A stretch of DNA of 64,000 bases from Epiperipatus broadwayi (taxonomy: Eukaryota; Onychophora; Udeonychophora; Euonychophora; Peripatidae), in NCBI GenBank assembly GCA_028023455.1, contig JAQFVV010000206.1, forward strand, positions 416,001 to 480,000, read 5' to 3'. Below the pieces are notes generated by a model. It searched no databases. It had not been told where the DNA came from and saw only the letters and a list, made by a program, of their open reading frames with translations. Every line of letters begins with the position of its first letter. Position 1 is the stretch's first letter. Made by a program: the position numbers and the translations under genes. This document shows, piece by piece, positions 12,604-24,758 of this stretch.

Positions 12604-13705
12604 CAGAGTTGGGGACTTCTGGCTATAGAGCCAATTTTGGGCCTTAAAAGCTTTCAATAGCCCCTCCAGACATTTTCAAAAAGGTATATGAAATGGTTCT
12701 GTATAAAACTTCTATTTAAACATGTGTGTAGTTTAAATATTGAATTAATAGTTAAGTAAAATGAAATATTTATTTTCTCAACTACATCCAACCTCTACAA
12801 TAGGTATAGTTCATTCGATCAGAAATGCAATATTTCAACAAATTATTTGTATTGTGTGGGCTGCCTGACTACAGATCTAATTTATGGTGTTGAGAGCATT
12901 TTGTTTGTTTTTATACCGATTTTCATAGACTGACTGTATATTTGCAAAAATAAAATTAAGAATTTTACTTTGTTTTATTATTATTTTGCCTTTTTTATTA
13001 TTACAATAACTACACCAAGTAATATAAAAAAAATGATGCAGAAAATTGCATATTTTAATAGAAATAGATCAGCACATTTTTTTTTAAAAAGAAGTCTGCT
13101 CCTGATATGTCTGGAAAGTATTTCAGTTAATAAAGGATACTATTTATCCAAAACATTCTCATTATGATAATAGTACTGCACAAAGAAATATTAAAATAAA
13201 AAACTTGAAAGGGAGCTTCATCAAATGGCTAATATAACTCATAAAAAGTCCAAACAAGTCAGAAATTATGTGACAGTCAATTACATTTTTTTTAAAAAAA
13301 AGTAGAAACTTTAAACCCTTTTCTGAAGATCAGTTTACAAATGACTGCATTCTAAGTGCTGCAAACTTAATCTGTAGAAAACATAAAAAGAAATTAAAGA
13401 CAATAAATATGCTATGAAGAATAGTTATTAGGAATATTGGAAAAATTGTCACTAAATGTGCAGCAGTCATTAATAATGATGACATTACTATATTTTTAAT
13501 TAACAAAAAATTATGGCCCTTATTTTAAAAATAATAAGTTGAAATTGGCCTGCCAGCTGAAAAAATTGCTCACTCTTATTTAATAGAGTAAATTAATTAA
13601 ATATTTAATCAAAGGCTAATTTTAAAAATAATAATTTTGCATGGCCCACAAATGAAATTATAAATAGCCAAATGGCCTTAACAATAAAAATGTTCCCAAT
13701 CCTTG
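12604..13705 (+). pseudogene. hAT-type DNA transposon relic
   Basis: The interior translates in pieces into sequence like the GTF2IRD2/ZBED type of hAT transposase. A piece reading YPKHSHYDNSTAQRN resembles the region after a BED zinc finger. Another, FSEDQFTNDCILSAANLIC followed by KKKLKTINM and RIVIRNIGKI, resembles the conserved block before the catalytic domain. The reading frame changes and stops are frequent. The edges look like degenerate hAT termini: CAGAGTTGGGGACTTCTGG at the left and TGTTCCCAATCCTTG at the right, roughly inverted. No matching 8-bp target duplication was found, so the exact ends are uncertain. Most of the catalytic domain is missing. Confidence 0.5.
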
Positions 13706-13959
13706 TATTTGTCTATGAAGCAGGTATTCATCTGGAAGTCATAATATTTTTTGACCAGGCTTTATAATGAAGAGGTTATCTACCATACCCAATTCTTGAA
13801 ATTTATATCTGGAATGGGTTTTGGAGAATTTTTTACGTATGTGAAACTTTCCCAAAAAAGATCAAGCTAGTTTCAAGAAGCTGTATATATAATCAGGAAA
13901 TTCGTATAGATCTGGTCATTTAATGAATAATATTTCTGTAGTGTAATTTTCATTACATC

Positions 13960-14255
13960 AATCTCATGCAAGATAAGAACTGGTTTCTATCTTATGGTGG
14001 GATATAATCATAAACATATAACCAAAGATATTGGAAAAAGTTTAATGATTCCCAAATACACATTTCATACTAAACCAGCACTCATTAGTTAGCCCAGATC
14101 ACACTATCTTATACATACCTTTGCTGATTCAGCATGAAGTGTGCATGTTGGGGATCATATATTTTTTCATACCTTTAATCATATGTTTATGATTACACCC
14201 CCTCCACAAAGTTTTAAAAGCTGATACAAACCAGTTTCTATCTTGTGTAATGGTT
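13960..14255. repeat. Palindromic hammerhead-derived element
   Basis: Left arm 13,965-14,090 and right arm 14,112-14,250 are inverted copies, sharing the modules around TTTCTATCTT and CATATGTTTATGATTA. The left arm contains a family 2 hammerhead core on the minus strand with CTGATGA changed to CTAATGA. The right arm keeps only the second half of the core. Confidence 0.55.
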
Positions 14256-14407
14256 GTGTATTAAAAATTACACTACAGAAACTTTAATCAATAAATGGAT
14301 AATCTCTAGTCTAATGAATGTTTAATAAAAATTATTACTTTACTTCCATTAAGGAATTTGTGACAAAGTTCTGAGGGCAGTAAGTTTGACACTTTTTAGT
14401 TAAACTG

Positions 14408-14455
<48 letters not shown>

Positions 14456-14800
14456 AACAATAATAAAGAGAGATGTAAGAAATTATGGTCGGGGCCAACT
14501 GATGAGTACTGGTTCATCATGAAATGTAAATCTTGGGGATCATACATCTTTTTCACATGTCTTTGGTCATTCATTTATGATCACATCCTTCCGCAAGATG
14601 TTAAAAGTTGATAGAAACCAGTCCCTATCTTGTGTGAAAATAAGGTAGTGAAAATGACACTACTGAAATATTATTCATTAAGTAGATAATATGTAGTCTA
14701 AAAATGACTAATAAAAAATGTATCAATATACTTCCATTAAGTGGTTTATGTCAAAGTTGTGAGGGTAGTAAATTTCATACTTATCAATAAAACTGTAATA
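14256..14800. repeat. Hammerhead-type repeat, partial tandem, with TA run
   Basis: The segment following the palindrome (14,256-14,405) recurs at about 14,640-14,795, sharing the GTAGTGAAAAT/ATTCATTAAGT-type modules and the ACTTCCATTAAG motif. A TA run at 14,410-14,452 separates them. The intervening part holds the ribozyme at 14,486-14,541. A decayed relative lies at 16,640-16,915. Confidence 0.5.
14486..14541 (+). ncRNA. Hammerhead ribozyme, type I, family 2
   Basis: CCAA, CTGATGA, a diverged stem II, GAAAT, GTAA, ATC and TTGG occur in order. Stem I inner pairs are CCAA/TTGG with an outer GGTC/GATC helix. Stem III is two pairs around GTAA, giving an AUC cleavage triplet. Stem II is weaker than in the copies at 0.3-1.2 kb. 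Confidence 0.55.
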
Positions 14801-16590
14801 ATTCACTATTCTATATTGCAACGGGCACATACGCCGTTACAATATTTTTTTAAAAAATTAGACATGAAAAATAAAAGTTCACAAATAAAAACTTTTTTTT
14901 TAAGAATTAATAATTGAAAATTAAAAATCATCTAAACTCTAATATATAAAATCGCACAGATGAAAAATTATTAAAAGAAAACTTTATTAAAAAAAAGAAA
15001 AAGTTTTAAAACTAAATATTATGAAAAAGTCATGAAATATTTAAGGATAAAAAACAATGTACAATAATTTAATTAATTCTATTGTATAAAATGGAAATGA
15101 TTATTTTAATTAGTAAAAGTAAACTAGCCCTTGGGCATTACAAAATGTAGAAGTAAAGGTCAGATATGAGAGAAAAAACAGAAACTAATAGCCAAAAAAA
15201 GAAATCCCTGAGGAAATGGACCTCAATGAAAAGATCATCATCATCATGATGTAATGTCCACTGGATCCAAAAGTTTGCAATAAAAGGAAAAGTTTGGAAA
15301 TAAAAAAATTAGTGAGTGAAGAAAGAGCTGGAAAGAGAACAAAGATGTGAAAGCATAGGTGTGCTAGAGTTGAAGAAGGGATTGGAAAGACACACTCTTC
15401 AATCCCTTCAGTTTTGCTATAAAAAAAGAGAAAGTAAGAGAAATGACCAATCGTTTTCTATATTGCGGACCGCAGGACACCGGGGGAATTAACGCTGGAT
15501 CCCAAATGACAAGCAATGGCTAAAGATGAACTTTTTAAAAACCATAAGAACTTTATGGACATTTTCAAAACAATAACTCTAAATTCTAAACCTTTCAGTA
15601 TTTAATACAAATAGAATCCTATCTGATCAACGTAAATTAATATTAATATATTGTTATTTGATGTATTTTTTTAAAATCATTTCCATTTAATTTTTTTTTG
15701 TTGTTCTTTTAAGTTTTATTATGAATTTTGTTTTTTCGTTAAACTAAAACTTAAGTTGGGCATGAATGGCTACATAGATTTATAAAATTATATTAGTTTA
15801 ATTAAGGGAGGGTAAATCTTAGATTATTTGTTTCATAGTTAAATTGGGTCAATGGATTAGATATATTGGTGTAATTAGTTATTGTAGTATGAGGTCCACT
15901 ACATGCAGGATCTCATATTACACTGCACACCCCCGTTTTGCCTATGGAATGGGATAGTAAGACGGAAAACACAGTCCCTTCCTATGGAGGTTTTTTTATT
16001 GCTCTTCTCATCAGACAGATGTAGTATTTCTGTTCTGGATGAGAGTCAATGTCTTCTTTAACCATGCTGTTCAGATGTACATTCCTGACAGTATGGTATT
16101 AGTGTTGTCGTATTTCATACTGCATTGAATACAGCAATGTATCAGATGGATTGATGTTAGTTTGACTGCGAACTTTTGGCCTAAGGTTAAATCAGAAATT
16201 TTTTTTTTTCAAATGCAATCTATGTAGTCTATTCATACTCGACACTTTAATAAAATATTAAATTTATCTGAACAAACATGAATAAAATAAAAACTGTTAA
16301 ATTGTGAATTAAAATCCCAAGTAAAGTTCTAGTGTTTGTAAAAAAATAAAATAAAAATTAAAGTAAACATACTAAAATAATAATTCTAAAATTTATATAT
16401 GTCTAATAAATGTTTGTGTGTGTTATTACTGGCAGTGGCTTCTATTATTTTTTTTTAATTGAAATATTATTAGATAAGAATTTATATTTTATAAATCTCT
16501 GCATCTCACTGAGCTAGTGGCATTGGGATGATGGTTGGAATAAAATATATAAAAAAATTTTTTTTTCTTAACTTGCGTATCGTTTTCCAG
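14801..16590. repeat. Mostly unassigned; repeat at about 15,885-16,260
   Basis: The block 15,885-16,260 shares modules with the inverted-repeat element at 18,064-18,637, including GCGAACTTTTGGCCT against ACGAACTTTTAGTCT and a common ATCTATGTAG ending. The rest has no recognised feature. A short run near 15,465-15,500 is richer in GC than its surroundings. Confidence 0.35.
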
Positions 16591-16627
16591 GTTAAAATGC
16601 CTGGTGGAACCCTGTATGGCAGATATG
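16591..16627 (+). other. Candidate host microexon (37 nt)
   Basis: A long polypyrimidine stretch ending in TTTTCCAG at 16,590 is followed by 37 bases and then GTAAGA at 16,628, a good acceptor and donor pair. In one frame the exon reads VKMPGGTLYGRY, a glycine-rich composition unlike the random AT-driven peptides around it. The length is not a multiple of three, so it would shift the frame if skipped. I do not recognise the protein, and no flanking exon was identified. A chance match of splice sites remains possible. Confidence 0.4.
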
Positions 16628-18037
16628 GTAAGACTCATTATTTATTATCCAACTGTTATAATATATACTCAACAATGATAAAGATATGTATATGAAGTTG
16701 TGATCTGAGTCAATTAATGATTACTGGTAGAGCACAAAATGTACATCTTATGGATTATACATACTTTTTTACATATCGTTGGTCATAATTTTATGATTAT
16801 ACCCTTCAAAAGATGTTAAAAGTGGATAGAAATCAGTCTCTACTACAGAAATATTATTCATTAAGTGGATAATCTCTAGTCTAATGAATGAGTAATAAAA
16901 ATTATTAATACAACTGGTCATTATTACTATTATTAGCTAAAGTGTAAAAAAATCCTATGCAATATCAATCAGATGTGTATCATTACACTATTAAACAAAG
17001 TTAAGAATAATATAATGCAATCTTTACCACTAATTAACTCGAAGGTGATTACTATAATTAAAAATTATTTATAAATATTTTGTTGCAGAACATGTCCACC
17101 ATAGTAGCTCTTCATAGTAGTTCAATGAAAAGAAATACAAGTTAGTTAAGCACTGTTTGCTGAAAGTAATTAATATGCCGAAAATTTAAATTAATACATT
17201 TTAGGATTTGCTTTATTAATCTACTGGAAATCCCTATAAAGTATTCTACATATGCATAGTTTCTAGCTATTGTATGTTGTAATAAATGAAATGGGTTAAT
17301 AATAATCTTTGTAATTTTAATTTGCAAAATCATGCATGAAGATATAAATAAAAAAAGTATCTTAGAACAATTCTATCGAGTGAGGTCTTATATATACTAG
17401 TTACGAATATCAAAAAATAAACCATACTGCCCTGCAGAATTCTGCTCCTAATCTTACACTGAGCATGAAGTGATCAAGATTTAACAGGGGAAAAAATGGA
17501 TACCAATTTAACCGATTGTCTGTTCTCATATATATATTGGCACTTCCAGCTAAATTGATAGAAAGAGTGAATTGACAGGACTCAGCCAATTAAAAACCTC
17601 TTTAGTTTATATCCTTCTCAAATGCCTGAATATTTAGAACCTATGGTAGGTACACATCTTTGAAAAGTATATTTACAGATAGCTTGTGTGTGCCACTCCT
17701 AGAAAGGAATAAAAATGAATCCCCCCCTCCTAGAAGGATATATAATACCATATGTACAGAGGAGGATAAAAATAAGACTTAACACCTTGATAGAGTGATA
17801 TCCCATGTGGCTAGCTCAGTCCTCTAAATCTAGGTTCTTCATAGAGTAAGTTAAATGGTTATTATAGGTACGTGATTGATAAAGAAAGAATACGTTTTAT
17901 CAAATAAATAATAATACGAAAACAAAACCAATTTAATATTATGATTAAATATTTATTTAATCCCAGATACCCACCACCATTTCATCATTATAATGATATA
18001 ATAAAAAAATACTAAATAATTAATTTTTACAAACCCA
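16628..18037. other. No gene seen
   Basis: Contains a decayed family 2 hammerhead repeat (16,640-16,915, core changed to TTAATGA). The stretch 17,400-17,870 is less AT-rich and has no recognised homology. Confidence 0.4.
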
Positions 18038-18637
18038 TATATATATATATATATATATATAAACAAAAAAAGACTTATAAATCCAATAAATAATATATTT
18101 CAACCAGAGGACTGGTTTTCATACAGGGCAATGTGCCCAACTGAATGCATGACCCCAAAGAGGCAGTCATATCATTGAAATGGTGGCAGATGTATTTCCT
18201 GTGCCATTGACCCTTCTAGCTCTATGGACAGGGATTTATAAGACGGCAGAAAGATCACTTTCCCCCATACGTAGCACTCTTTAAAATAAAAAAAATTATA
18301 TACATGATTCCTTAGTCTAACAGATGCCCTTTCCTGATCTAGACATGGATCATTTCTTTCAAATAATATCACCCTGTCAGATGCCCATTCCTGTTGATGT
18401 GGTTTTTTGCTAGCATCTTCATATTGCATTGGTTGCAAATATATATCTGGAAGCTGACATTGGGTTGGCTACGAACTTTTAGTCTGAGATTGAATAAATG
18501 TTTTGATAAGTTTTTAAGTGAAAAAAAATCTATGTAGACTATCTATGGTAGTCATGCTAAAGTAAAATATAATTTAAATATCCAGTCCTCTCGTTGAAAT
18601 ATTATATTATCTATTGGATTTATAAGTCTTTTTTTTG
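18038..18637. mobile_element. Terminal inverted repeat element next to a TA run
   Basis: After a TA run (18,038-18,060), about 50 bp at 18,064-18,114 are repeated inverted at 18,582-18,637, with AGACTTATAAATCCAATA at the outer edge and CCAGTCCTC or its complement at the inner edge. The 470-bp interior is non-coding and related to 15.9-16.2 kb. The layout suggests a non-autonomous element; the superfamily is unknown. Confidence 0.6.
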
Positions 18638-18857
18638 TTTTTATATGTATTTCCTTTGGTTAGTTTGTTATTTATTAATATTTTGATATATATATATATC
18701 ATGCATTGAAATGGATTAAATATGAATACAATTTTAAGTGAATAAGAAAAATCATAAATCCCTAAAGCTATTTACAATGTTTCATAATGAATGGAAGTAG
18801 TCTGAGCTTTTTACCCTGTAGAAATAAGTTATTCTTTGTGTGATTTGATATATATAT

Positions 18858-19015
18858 ATGTCCACAGATGGCGTTCTACCAAAAACACCGATCAAGCTAG
18901 AAATCATGATCTGAAAGTGGAATTATAGTTAGAGATAGTGAATGCTACTCTGATGTTTATGTAAAGAAAACATACACTTGATTGGTGTTTTTGGTAGAAC
19001 GCCATCTGTGGACAT
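18858..19015. mobile_element. Short foldback element (internally deleted hammerhead family)
   Basis: Arms of about 38 bp, starting ATGTCCACAGATGGCG, are almost perfect inverted copies. The termini match those of the hammerhead elements at 34.2 and 34.8 kb (TGTCC, then AGATGGCG, TACCAAAA). The inner part resembles the GACTCTGATGGTTATGT module there, but the ribozyme is absent. The following 19,016-19,075 matches the GCAAGTT...TTTGTTTATCATATATA end module seen at 28.2 kb. Confidence 0.6.
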
Positions 19016-19690
19016 AAATACAAGCGTTAGCAAGTTTTTTAACTTGCATTTTTGTTTATCATATATATATATACATATTTTTCAGATAAGAGATTTTCAG
19101 TTATACAGACTTACACTTCTACTCAGGACTTTAAAATCATTTTTATTGATAGAAAATATAATAATAATAAAAATTATGTGTACATATATTTGCACTATCA
19201 ATATTTCACTAATTTTGTATTTTACAACATGTCAATAAGGTTGTGTGAGCTCAGATATCATATAGCACTCAACATGAGGTACTGTATCTATTTGCCCTTT
19301 ATGATAGATAAATTTTTATACATGTATATATGTGTAGCACAATTATATACTCACTACTATTCTAAATATAGAGTTATTAGTGGACTTTCTTACATAAAAT
19401 TTACAATGAATAAACCCTTCTGCATTCATAATAAGGTGCCACAGTGGCAAAATATAACTTAAAAAGGATATACAAATAAATACATTTTTAGACACTCAAC
19501 ATGAGGTGTCATATTTACCAAATATTACAAGTGTATGTGTGCATATATACACATGTATATTTTCGTATAACAATTTTCAACAAGAAGAAAAACAAACAGT
19601 AATAAAAAAAACTAATTGCAAACTTTGCTGAAAATACTAGAATTTGGAATAGAAACATGAATTAAAAGATTTAAGTAAAAGCTGTATCAT

Positions 19691-19768
19691 TATGCCTGTA
19701 ATATATATATATGCGATACAACTCTCTTTATGCCTGTAATATATATATATGCGATACAACTCTCTTTA
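19691..19768. repeat. Two-copy 38-bp tandem duplication
   Basis: The unit starting TGCCTGTAATATAT and ending CTCTCTTTA occurs twice, at 19,693 and 19,731, without visible differences, so the duplication is recent. Confidence 0.8.
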
Positions 19769-21310
19769 TTTTTACATGATTAATAATAATAAAAAAATAA
19801 TAATATATTTCTAATTATTGGAAATACTGAATGAATTATATTCAATAATAAAATATTTTTTAAAGAAACTCATGTAGGCATCTTCATCTTCTCTTGACTG
19901 GGCTTTGAGCAGGCTTCAATTCAACTAGCTGTTCAGTGAGAATTTCATCTTATTCGGGCATAGGTAAGGCGGATTTTGTCATCATCATGGCCGGCTGGAA
20001 CTGGCATGATCACATCTTGGTGATTTGGACAGAGAAAGGGCATGTGCACCAGCTGGTTGTCTACTCCACAGTCATTTTACTGGAACTTCTAGTAGATTGC
20101 TTCATATTTTCTTTTTTCTTTTTGGATATTACAATAATTATGATTATTATTAAATTTTCATCTGCTGTCTCGAATGGTTACTTGAAGCCACAAGAAGACA
20201 AGAGTGCTTAAAAGAACTGTATAATGGATTTCTTCTTAAGAAGTATCAGCAATAGTCTGGTCCATATATTAATCTTTAAGTGGCTGGATGATTGGAGAAT
20301 TCTGGAGCCAAAGTAGTGAATGACTTGCCCAGAATGACTGCCAAAGAAAGAATGAACTGAATCCCACAGCACTGACTAAAACCTATCCACTCCACTCATA
20401 CAGAACCAATTCAGGCATCCCCCTGAGAAATATGAATCAGCCAACCCTTTTAATTTAGCTTATCATTTAGATTATAAACATTTCTTTCTATTTTTCTGAT
20501 TAAATTTTACATAGCAGGGTTTGATATAATGTTTGGTTTCCATCTTGAATACTCAGACCATTTGATTACAGATATCAATTCATAAAGAATTTTTATTTTA
20601 TATACAAAAAAGAGATAACAGTTTAATTATAGCATTGATTATCAAACATTTTGCTTTTGGACAGATTTTTGCCAAAGCAATTAACATTCTTTGCTTACAG
20701 AATAAAATTACAGTTTTTAGAAAAGTAATTAAAAAAAATAAAAAATATATAAAAGTATGTTGGAACAATAACTTTAAATATTTATTTTACCAATATATTC
20801 CAACATGTGATCCATTTGTTCAATAAAGTTTGCTTTTCTCTATTTGAATTTTTCAGAGAAAAGCAAAATACATAAAATGACATATACTGAAAATATACAA
20901 AACAAAAAAAAAATACATGAGTTTATTATATGTATATGTGTGTGTACAATATTTCTGTGTCAATTTCATGTTACTTTAAATTGGTGTGTGTGGGTATTTT
21001 AATGCTCAGACCCAACTTCCATTACCAATGTAGCACATTTATATATTTGTTGTGCTTAATATATACAGATTTATATAGTATCTGCTGTAATGTTCTTTAT
21101 AGCAGATTTTGTGCATGGACATTTGATCATGCCTGGCACAATAACAATGATTCAAAGGCTGAATTTCTTTTAAGAAAATTATCACATGTTTTGCATTAAC
21201 TGATTTGCAAACAAATAGTGTTTCATCGTACTTTAAGAGTGCTGATTATAAAAAGATTATCATCGCCAGTGATCGAGTTTTCTGTTTTGAATGATCCTAA
21301 TGTTAAAAAA
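19769..21310. other. No firm gene; less AT-rich island at 19,870-20,450
   Basis: The island 19,870-20,450 is clearly richer in GC than its surroundings. On the minus strand a fragment reads DEILTEQLVELKPAQSP, faintly like the acidic tail of pogo/Tigger-type transposases. A GTAAGG donor-like site lies at 19,966 on the plus strand. Neither suffices for a call. The rest shows no features. Confidence 0.3.
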
Positions 21311-21412
21311 GCATTGGTGGTCGAGTGGTCAGCACAGCATCCTTACAAGCAGTTGTCCCGGGTTAGTGGGTTCACTTCCCAGCCGATACTATGACACATG
21401 AAAAAAAAATGT
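21311..21412 (+). mobile_element. tRNA-derived SINE (family A)
   Basis: The sequence has a box A-like GGTCGAGTGGTCAGCA and a box B-like GGGTTCACTTCCC about 45 bp apart, followed by GCCGATACTATGACACATG and an A run. Two other copies occur at 40,081-40,178 and 42,511-42,605 on the minus strand. The three copies and A-rich tail mark it as a SINE, not a working tRNA gene. Confidence 0.75.
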
Positions 21413-22995
21413 AAATTTTTGCTGTCATATTTTTTTTAATTTTTGATCCATAATTAAAAAATTCATATTTTATATTACTATTTTTATTTTTAAGCTATAA
21501 AAGATATATTAAATTTATATATTTTAAATAAATATAAATAATAATCTTGTGTGTCAGCAATAATTTATAGGGTGAAATTACAGAGATAATCATTTAATAT
21601 AACTATTGACTATGTTCTATATTTGATGCCTTTATGGGTCAATAAAGATACATATACTTATATAAATTAAATGTTTACATATTAATAACTGAAACACAGG
21701 CATATCAAGTCCTCAACTGAAAGTAATAAAATATTCTGTGTCTGGCTTAACTATGGAAACAACATGAGTTAAAATTTAAATCTGGAGTGAATCTTGGAGA
21801 AATAAAAAAGTAGATCAAAATTTCCCAAGAAAGATCAAGACATATTAAAAAAGATATCTTACAGATAATCCAGAATTAAATTCCTATCCAATACTTGCAT
21901 TTAATGTTATTTTTACAACTATTTTTATTGCTTTGTTTTCATTTATACATATGCACACACATACACACATATATATTAATGATGTTATATCTGACAGGAA
22001 AAAATGTGTTTATTATAGTAATGAGTACATGTACTAGTTAATAATGATTCACTATCAATCAATAATAAATGATCTGTGGTGATTAGTTAATCTCTTGAAC
22101 AAGATTATAGTGTGCCCTTTATTTAAGTGAAATGCATAAGTTCATCATTAACAGCATCTGAATAATTTCCTTAATTGAACAATTTTGAATCTAATGAACT
22201 TGTATTTTTTTCGAGACAATATCGGCGTTCAATACCGTACACAGATGAAAAAATGAAAATACTTTTTTTTTATTTATAGTTATATAATTAATTAAAATAT
22301 TCTTTTTATATAACCTAATTGACAATATTGCTATGCATAATATATTTTATGAGGAATTGAAATATTAAGTTTGTCTAGTAAAAATGGCCGGCTTTCAAAA
22401 TAAATAAAAAAAAATAGGAGAGAAAATTTAATCTATTTGTTATAAGCAGCGAGTTTATCAAAACTTCATTAAGTATTTTTTTAAAAAAAATGTACATCAA
22501 ATAAACGTATGTAAATTTTTATTGATTGTTAAAAATAGGATGTCTATTAGTAATACATTTACTTACACTTTGTTAATTTTTATTAATAATTGTGAGAAGT
22601 TTGATCAATAATTAATTCATCTATATTTCAACACTAATCAATTTAAATTTCATGCAAATTTTGTTGTTGAAACAAAATGGTTTAGGTTTATTAAATTAAT
22701 GTATAATACAATTAGTAGTTTTTTTAAAAAAATCATTTTAAATTTTAATTAACTTTACAAAATATATTTACCTGAAACATTTTTATTATGCCAGTTATAT
22801 CTATATGGGAGGGTGAATAAATGAATAAATGACTGCTCAAATGGTTGGACAAATAAAATAATACATTTACAAAGATAAATAGATTTATGGATGGATTGAC
22901 AGAAAGATAGGTAACAAAAAGTTAAAATATTTTTATCATAGACTATTGCAGAATGAGATTTCTCCAAAATACTTGGAAAAAGATTATGAAAAAAT
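21413..22995. other. No gene seen
   Basis: AT-rich sequence with no coding motif or clear repeat. Confidence 0.5.
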
Positions 22996-23194
22996 TAAGA
23001 TATTTTGGCTTTAGCTAAATTAAAGAGCTAAGCCTAATAATATATGGAGTACCTGAATTAAGTTCAGGCCCATATGATTTTTTCAGTTGGAGAGCTGACT
23101 TTAATGACATGTAGATGTCTAAAAGTTTCAGATCTTCTTCTAACAATTACCTTTTAGATAAATGCTTTGCTTGAGTTGGTTTTTTAGATCTAAT

Positions 23195-23250
23195 GTCCCA
23201 ACTCCTCACTGAAGAGACCCTTAGGTCGAAACCGGTCTGGGGATGGGGAC
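23195..23250 (+). ncRNA. Hammerhead ribozyme, type I (canonical core)
   Basis: All parts are visible: stem I outer GTCCC/GGGAC, internal loop AAC/TG, inner TCCTCA/TGGGGA (one G-U), core CTGAAGA, stem II GACC-CTTA-GGTC, GAAA, and stem III ACC/GGT. The predicted cleavage is after C at 23,237 (GUC triplet). Stem III has no loop, so a monomer would be strained and pairing between two copies is likely. Hammerheads of this kind process tandem transcripts of Penelope-like elements and retrozymes. Confidence 0.88.
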
Positions 23251-23616
23251 AATCCAAGATAAAAATGATTTGAATGCCTTCTCTTGTAGTAGCATTTATC
23301 ATAAATAAAAAAAAAGCTTGTTTAGAGCTATTAGCACGCTCTTAATTTTACATATTTGTAAGTGCAAGCTATATATAAGTCATGTGACACCTGACTTGTT
23401 ATTATTACTATTATTATTTTGCTGTTGTGGCTTTAGCTAAATTAAAGAGCTAAGCCTAGTAATATATGGAGTATCTAAATTAAGTTCAGGCCCGTATGAT
23501 TTTTTCAGTTGGAGAGCTGACTTTAATGACTTGTAGATGTCTAAAAGTTTCAGATCTTCTTCTAACAATTACCTTTTAGATAAAAGTTTTGCTTGAGTTG
23601 GTTTTTTAGATCTAAT

Positions 23617-23672
23617 GTCCCAACTCCTCACTGAAGAGACCCATAGGTCGAAACCGGTCTGGGGATGGGGAC
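23617..23672 (+). ncRNA. Hammerhead ribozyme, type I (canonical core)
   Basis: Second copy in the dimer, 422 bp downstream. Stem I, core, GAAA and stem III are identical to the first; only the stem II loop differs (CATA in place of CTTA), a harmless position. Predicted cleavage is after C at 23,659. Confidence 0.88.
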
Positions 23673-23790
23673 AATCCATGATAAAAATGATTTGAATGCC
23701 TTCTCTTGTAGTAGCATTTATCATAAATAAAAAAAAGCTTGTTTAGAGCTATTAGCACGCTCTTAATTTTACCTATTTTCCAGGGTAAGA

Positions 23791-24716
23791 GATTTTGTCT
23801 CGTTTTGTTTTACTTTCTATCTAAAAAGGTTAATCATTTAACAACAAAATAATTGGATGACTAACTAAATTGATTATGAGTCAACTAAGTGAAAAAATTC
23901 CAAGCTTACATAAAAATTTTCAACTACTTGAAAACAATTTTCAAGTTGATTAAAAAAATTTTAGATCATAGACACTAATAGGTGGATACATGGATCTCAG
24001 GTAATAAGGTCCGATATATATAAACTTTGAAAAATAAAATACTTGGAACAACCAACTTCATCTAAATTTAAGCAACAGATTCGGTGTTCTAAAATCTTGT
24101 GCACTTTTATTTTTTAGTAATTGCTTTGCAATTATTCATATGATCAGTACCTTTTTATTACATATATATGCCTGTCTGTGCATGATGCATAAATTGAAAA
24201 GTAACGTGATGGTTAGAATCTTAAGTAAAAACATAAATTTTACAATTAACCAATGTATATATCTGCATAAAAAGGAAAGTAAAATAATTAAAACAAAAAA
24301 TTTCTGCAACTAGAAACTGACTGTTAGGGTGAATAGGATTTACTGTTCATATTTTCAGCACTTTCAAAAAAGGGGAGGGGGGGTCTTTGCACTAGGTAGT
24401 TTTTTTTAAGTAAACTTTATTTGAAGTAAACATCAGAAGCATTAATAAAAGTTTTTTTTTTCTTTGTACAAGATGTTTGTTATTATATCACAATATTGCG
24501 CATGGATCACACTTGCTATATAACAATAATATTAAAATTCTTAGTAGCTGGTATTTCTATAGACAAACCTTATTTTATTAACATTATCTTAACAATGATG
24601 GCAGTTATTACTGTATCCATATTACCAAGCTATCAAGAGATAGATCCAACCAAAATTTTATTACTGTAGCAATAAGAATCTTCATTCAAGATAAAAAAAC
24701 AATATAAATTTATTTA

Positions 24717-24758
<42 letters not shown>

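Larger units (their letters stand above)
22996..23790. repeat. Head-to-tail dimer of a 422-bp hammerhead unit
   Basis: The module GGCTTTAGCTAAATTAAAG begins at 23,007 and recurs at 23,429, and the copies stay closely similar over the whole unit. Each contains one intact-looking hammerhead. The stretch between them holds GTCATGTGACACCTGACTTG, also found in the 3.2-4.1 kb relic. No open frame is present, so the units are non-autonomous. Confidence 0.8.

Noticed and set aside
16500-16520. Hammerhead core at CTCACTGAGCTAGTGGC
   Set aside because: Resembles the start of a ribozyme core, but GAAA and the pairing stems are missing.
18172-18438. 88-codon open frame on the minus strand
   Set aside because: Lies wholly within the inverted-repeat element at 18,064-18,637 and shows no motif; the related block at 15.9-16.2 kb does not keep it open.
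19870-20450. Host exon or pogo-like transposase in the GC-richer island
   Set aside because: The readable pieces are short, on different frames and strands, and no catalytic motif was seen. Kept only as an unassigned island.
21311-21412. Functional tRNA gene
   Set aside because: The cloverleaf cannot be closed properly, an A-rich tail follows, and two further copies exist in the window; a SINE fits better.
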